Source: Nitrososphaerota archaeon
Lineage (GTDB): Archaea; Thermoproteota; EX4484-205; JAAOZO01
Direction: 5' to 3'
Assembly (NCBI GenBank): GCA_011605715.1
Contig: JAAOZO010000096.1
Location: forward strand, 1-6,648
DNA length: 6,648 bases
Made by a program: the position numbers and the translations under genes. Under the pieces are notes generated by a model. That model made no database searches and was not told the DNA's origin. It saw only the letters and a program-made list of their open reading frames with translations. Positions 4,746 through 6,648 of the stretch are shown here, piece by piece. The stretch's first letter is position 1. Every line of letters begins with the position of its first letter.

Positions 4746-6224
4746 ATGCTACAGGATGAAGAACTAAGCGCCAGAGTCCTTGAAAAAATAAAAAAGGAGA
4801 ACATTAGGTTCTTAGACCTTCAATTTACGGACCTTCTTGGAAGGCTCCAGCATGTTACAATCTCAACCTCCAACTTGAAACAAGAAAGCTTAGTGGAAGG
4901 CATTCCAAAGCTTGATGGCTCTTCAATAAGAGGCTTTACAGAAATTCATGAGTCTGATATGGTTTTAATGCCTGATCTAAGTACTTTTTCTATTGTTCCA
5001 TGGTACGATGGTAACTATAAGGTTGCTCGACTAATATGTAACGTCGATATGGGCTTTGGGAAAGGAAACTTTTCAAGAGATCCAAGATATATAGCTCAAA
5101 AAGCAGAAGATTATGTAAGAAGTTTAGGTTTTGATACCTCATATTGGGGTCCAGAGGTTGAATTCTTCGTGTTCGATAAGGTTTCTTTGGATGTTCTTTC
5201 TCCTTTTAAGGGGCAATCTTACTCAATAACTTCGAAAGAGGCACCATGGTCGAAAGAAGATGGCGGTTACTTAATTAGGTTCAAGGAAGGTTACTTTCCA
5301 GTACCTCCTCAGGATACGTTAATGGATTACAGAAACGAAGTTGTTATTACTTTAGAGAACGATTTTGGCATACCTTGCGAGGCTCATCACCACGAAGTAG
5401 CTACTGCAGGCCAATGTGAAATTGATATGGTGCGCGATAACTTAACTAAGATGGCTGACAACGTTGTAACCTTAAAATATGTTGCAAAGAATATAGCGTA
5501 CAGAAGAAATCAGGTTGCAACTTTCTTGCCAAAGCCAATTTATGGCGACAATGGTAGCGGTATGCATGTACATGTTAGTTTGTGGGGAAAAGATTTATCA
5601 GATCCAACTCCATATTTGGAAACAGTTCAACTTTCAAACCTTTTCTTTGATGCTTCAGACGAGTATGCAGAGCTTAGTCAGCTTGGAAGATACTTTGTTG
5701 GAGGTTTGCTTGATCACAGTCGTGCGCTTTCAGCAATAGTTGCTCCAACCACTAATTCTTACAGAAGGCTTGTAGCTGGTTATGAGGCTCCAATTTATAT
5801 AGCTTGGAGCAAGAGTAATAGGTCTGCAAATGTTCGAATTCCAGTCTACGAAAAAGGAGAAAAGAATGCTGGCAAAAAAAGAGTTGAGTTTAGAACTCCA
5901 GATCCTTCATGTAATCCTTACCTTTGCTTTGCAAGCATAGTAGCTGCAGGATTAGATGGCATAAAGAAGAAGATCGACCCAGGAGACCCCGTAGATGAAA
6001 ACATTTATTCTATAACCCCAGAAAGAAAGAAACAGCTTGGAATAAAAGAGCTACCAACAAGTCTAAGAGAAGCTGTTGAAGCATTAAAAAGTGATTCAGA
6101 TTTCTTAAAACCAATATTTACTGATGACTTAATTGATGCTTTAGCCGAACTTGAAGTGTCTCAATATAAGCAAGTTTCATCGCTTCCGCATCCATATGAG
6201 TTCTACCTCTACTTGGACATCTAA
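4746..6224 (+). CDS. glnA: Glutamine synthetase, type I
   Basis: Makes glutamine from glutamate, ammonia and ATP; the central ammonium-assimilation enzyme, cytosolic, normally a dodecamer. Numbers are from ATG 4746 (492 aa). Seen: beta-grasp N-domain with LDGSSIRGF (57-65) and ESDM, the metal-site motif GPEVEFFVF (135-143, Glu137/Glu139), HHEVATAGQCEID (215-227, Glu217/Glu225), the ammonium/ATP motif GDNGSGMHVHVSLW (267-280), the substrate loop APTTNSYRRL (333-342), and the EFRTPDPSCNPYL region (381-393). It is intact and slightly longer than the usual 440-470. Start: ATG 4746 fits the leaderless promoter. An in-frame TTG at 4734 would add four residues and has weaker support. Two subtype marks: Glu66 replaces the Arg that mediates glutamine feedback in Bacillus-type (GSI-alpha) enzymes, and the segment about 144-185 resembles the GSI-beta insertion. 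Tyr421 (ENIYSIT) sits where the bacterial adenylylated tyrosine lies, but adenylylation in archaea is not established. Probably regulated by the upstream Lrp protein. Confidence 0.96.
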   Translation: MLQDEELSARVLEKIKKENIRFLDLQFTDLLGRLQHVTISTSNLKQESLVEGIPKLDGSSIRGFTEIHESDMVLMPDLSTFSIVPWYDGNYKVARLICNVDMGFGKGNFSRDPRYIAQKAEDYVRSLGFDTSYWGPEVEFFVFDKVSLDVLSPFKGQSYSITSKEAPWSKEDGGYLIRFKEGYFPVPPQDTLMDYRNEVVITLENDFGIPCEAHHHEVATAGQCEIDMVRDNLTKMADNVVTLKYVAKNIAYRRNQVATFLPKPIYGDNGSGMHVHVSLWGKDLSDPTPYLETVQLSNLFFDASDEYAELSQLGRYFVGGLLDHSRALSAIVAPTTNSYRRLVAGYEAPIYIAWSKSNRSANVRIPVYEKGEKNAGKKRVEFRTPDPSCNPYLCFASIVAAGLDGIKKKIDPGDPVDENIYSITPERKKQLGIKELPTSLREAVEALKSDSDFLKPIFTDDLIDALAELEVSQYKQVSSLPHPYEFYLYLDI

Positions 6225-6228
6225 TCTA

Positions 6229-6249
6229 AGTTCTTATTTCTTAATTATC
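6229..6249 (+). terminator. T-rich terminator after glnA
   Basis: Five bases after the glnA stop comes a pyrimidine-rich tract containing TTCTTATTTCTT, followed by the short hairpin CCCTA/TAGGG (6255-6259 with 6263-6267). Typical of archaeal termination between converging genes. Confidence 0.5.
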
Positions 6250-6275
6250 TATAACCCTAAATTAGGGCATCTAAA

Positions 6276-6290
6276 CTAATAAAAAAAGCT
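6276..6290 (-). terminator. T-tract terminator of the leftward glycosidase gene
   Basis: On the minus strand a run of seven T (6287-6281) lies about 31 bases after the glycosidase stop codon. It follows an AT-rich stretch containing AAAGCTTT (6285-6292) and precedes the 6255-6267 hairpin. It would end the leftward transcript before it enters glnA. Confidence 0.45.
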
Positions 6291-6318
6291 TTAATTTGTT
6301 GTTTACTCCTTTTCTATG

Positions 6319-6648
6319 TTAAGTAATAACGTTTGGAAATTTGCTATACTCTAAAAGATACTCTGGTATCTCATTCGAGGTAACGATGTCTCTATACAAG
6401 TATGCACTAGGTCTTGGAACTCTTTTCTTAGTACTCATGTCGACGTATATTAGCCCAAACCTCTTGCTAAATCCTGAAACCCATTCCAAGTTATCTATTA
6501 AACTCCAGTGTAAGTATCCTATAACTTTTAGCCCATCTTCTTCTATGGCCTTGCTTACTTGATAAAGGTGAGAAACAATGTACAATGCTCTATGTCTATC
6601 TTTTTTATCCGCTACTCCATTCTCAGTTATCATAAGTGGTTTTTCGTA
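6319..6648 (-). CDS. Beta-glycosidase, glycoside hydrolase family 1, LacS type (C-terminal part)
   Basis: Retaining beta-glycosidase (beta-galactosidase/beta-glucosidase) C-terminal 109 residues; the 5' part lies beyond the right edge. The frame is open past an internal Met at 6633 to the window end (YEKPLMITENG), so that Met is not the start. Seen: ITENG with the catalytic nucleophile Glu (codon 6624-6622), then the dyad-like segment GYLHWSLIDNLEWVSGF, in which the Glu-Trp pair corresponds to Glu432-Trp433 of Sulfolobus LacS that bind the sugar. It is followed by RFGLIYVD and the PRPSAYLYRDI closing helix. The match to Sulfolobus-type GH1 is strong, including the insert-free ADKKDRHRALYIVSHLYQV segment. 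Role: intracellular breakdown of plant or oligosaccharide beta-glycosides. The gene converges on glnA across 94 bases and shows no sign of decay. Confidence 0.93.
   Translation of the reverse strand, partial: YEKPLMITENGVADKKDRHRALYIVSHLYQVSKAIEEDGLKVIGYLHWSLIDNLEWVSGFSKRFGLIYVDMSTKKRVPRPSAYLYRDIVTSNEIPEYLLEYSKFPNVIT

Noticed and set aside
4730..4759. ATG at 4730 as the glnA start
   Set aside because: It is out of frame with glutamine synthetase and stops after nine codons.
5515..5739. Second open frame within glnA
   Set aside because: Frame shadow of the conserved glutamine synthetase sequence.
6341..6562. Plus-strand open frame opposite the glycosidase
   Set aside because: Antisense shadow; the minus-strand frame has unmistakable GH1 motifs.

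Overview
This is an AT-rich archaeal segment. The genes have archaeal promoters: TATA/BRE elements whose centres lie 25-27 bases upstream of the start codon, as expected for leaderless mRNAs. The protein families are also archaeal: a DUF234-type ATPase, a small Lrp-like regulator and a Sulfolobus LacS-type glycosidase. A P3A-type (plasma-membrane H+-ATPase) pump beside a LacS-like beta-glycosidase fits a thermoacidophilic heterotroph (Thermoplasmatales-, Sulfolobales- or related acidophile-like). The sequence alone does not fix the lineage; both AGA/AGG and CGN arginine codons occur.

Layout. Positions 1-93 (minus strand) probably hold the first 31 codons of a membrane protein, perhaps an MFS transporter, running off the left edge. 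It is divergent from a large P-type proton-pumping ATPase (ATG at 280; a non-canonical CTG at 229 is a serious alternative start). The divergent leader contains a long, nearly perfect inverted repeat (3-117) and a palindromic TATA box (159-168). A 192-base spacer with small hairpins separates the pump from a 428-residue STAND-type ATPase fused to a PD-(D/E)XK-like domain (2836-4122). Two copies of the palindrome GAATATTC sit between that gene's TATA box and its start codon. Next come an Lrp/AsnC-family regulator (4185-4640, GTG start) and a type I glutamine synthetase, glnA (best start ATG 4746, end 6224). The minus-strand 3' end of a GH1 beta-glycosidase (6319-6648) converges on glnA across a short terminator region.

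How the parts may work together. The lrp-glnA pair looks like a nitrogen or amino-acid control module: an Lrp-type pseudopalindrome lies upstream of the glnA BRE/TATA, where an archaeal activator would bind. The two genes have separate promoters. The proton pump is a separate transcription unit that would serve membrane potential or pH homeostasis. The ATPase-nuclease gene is an accessory-type gene with its own compact, probably repressed promoter. No rRNA, tRNA, CRISPR array or insertion sequence was recognised. The items most worth checking are the unassigned inverted-repeat element at 3-117, the CTG start, the double-palindrome operator and the putative Lrp site.
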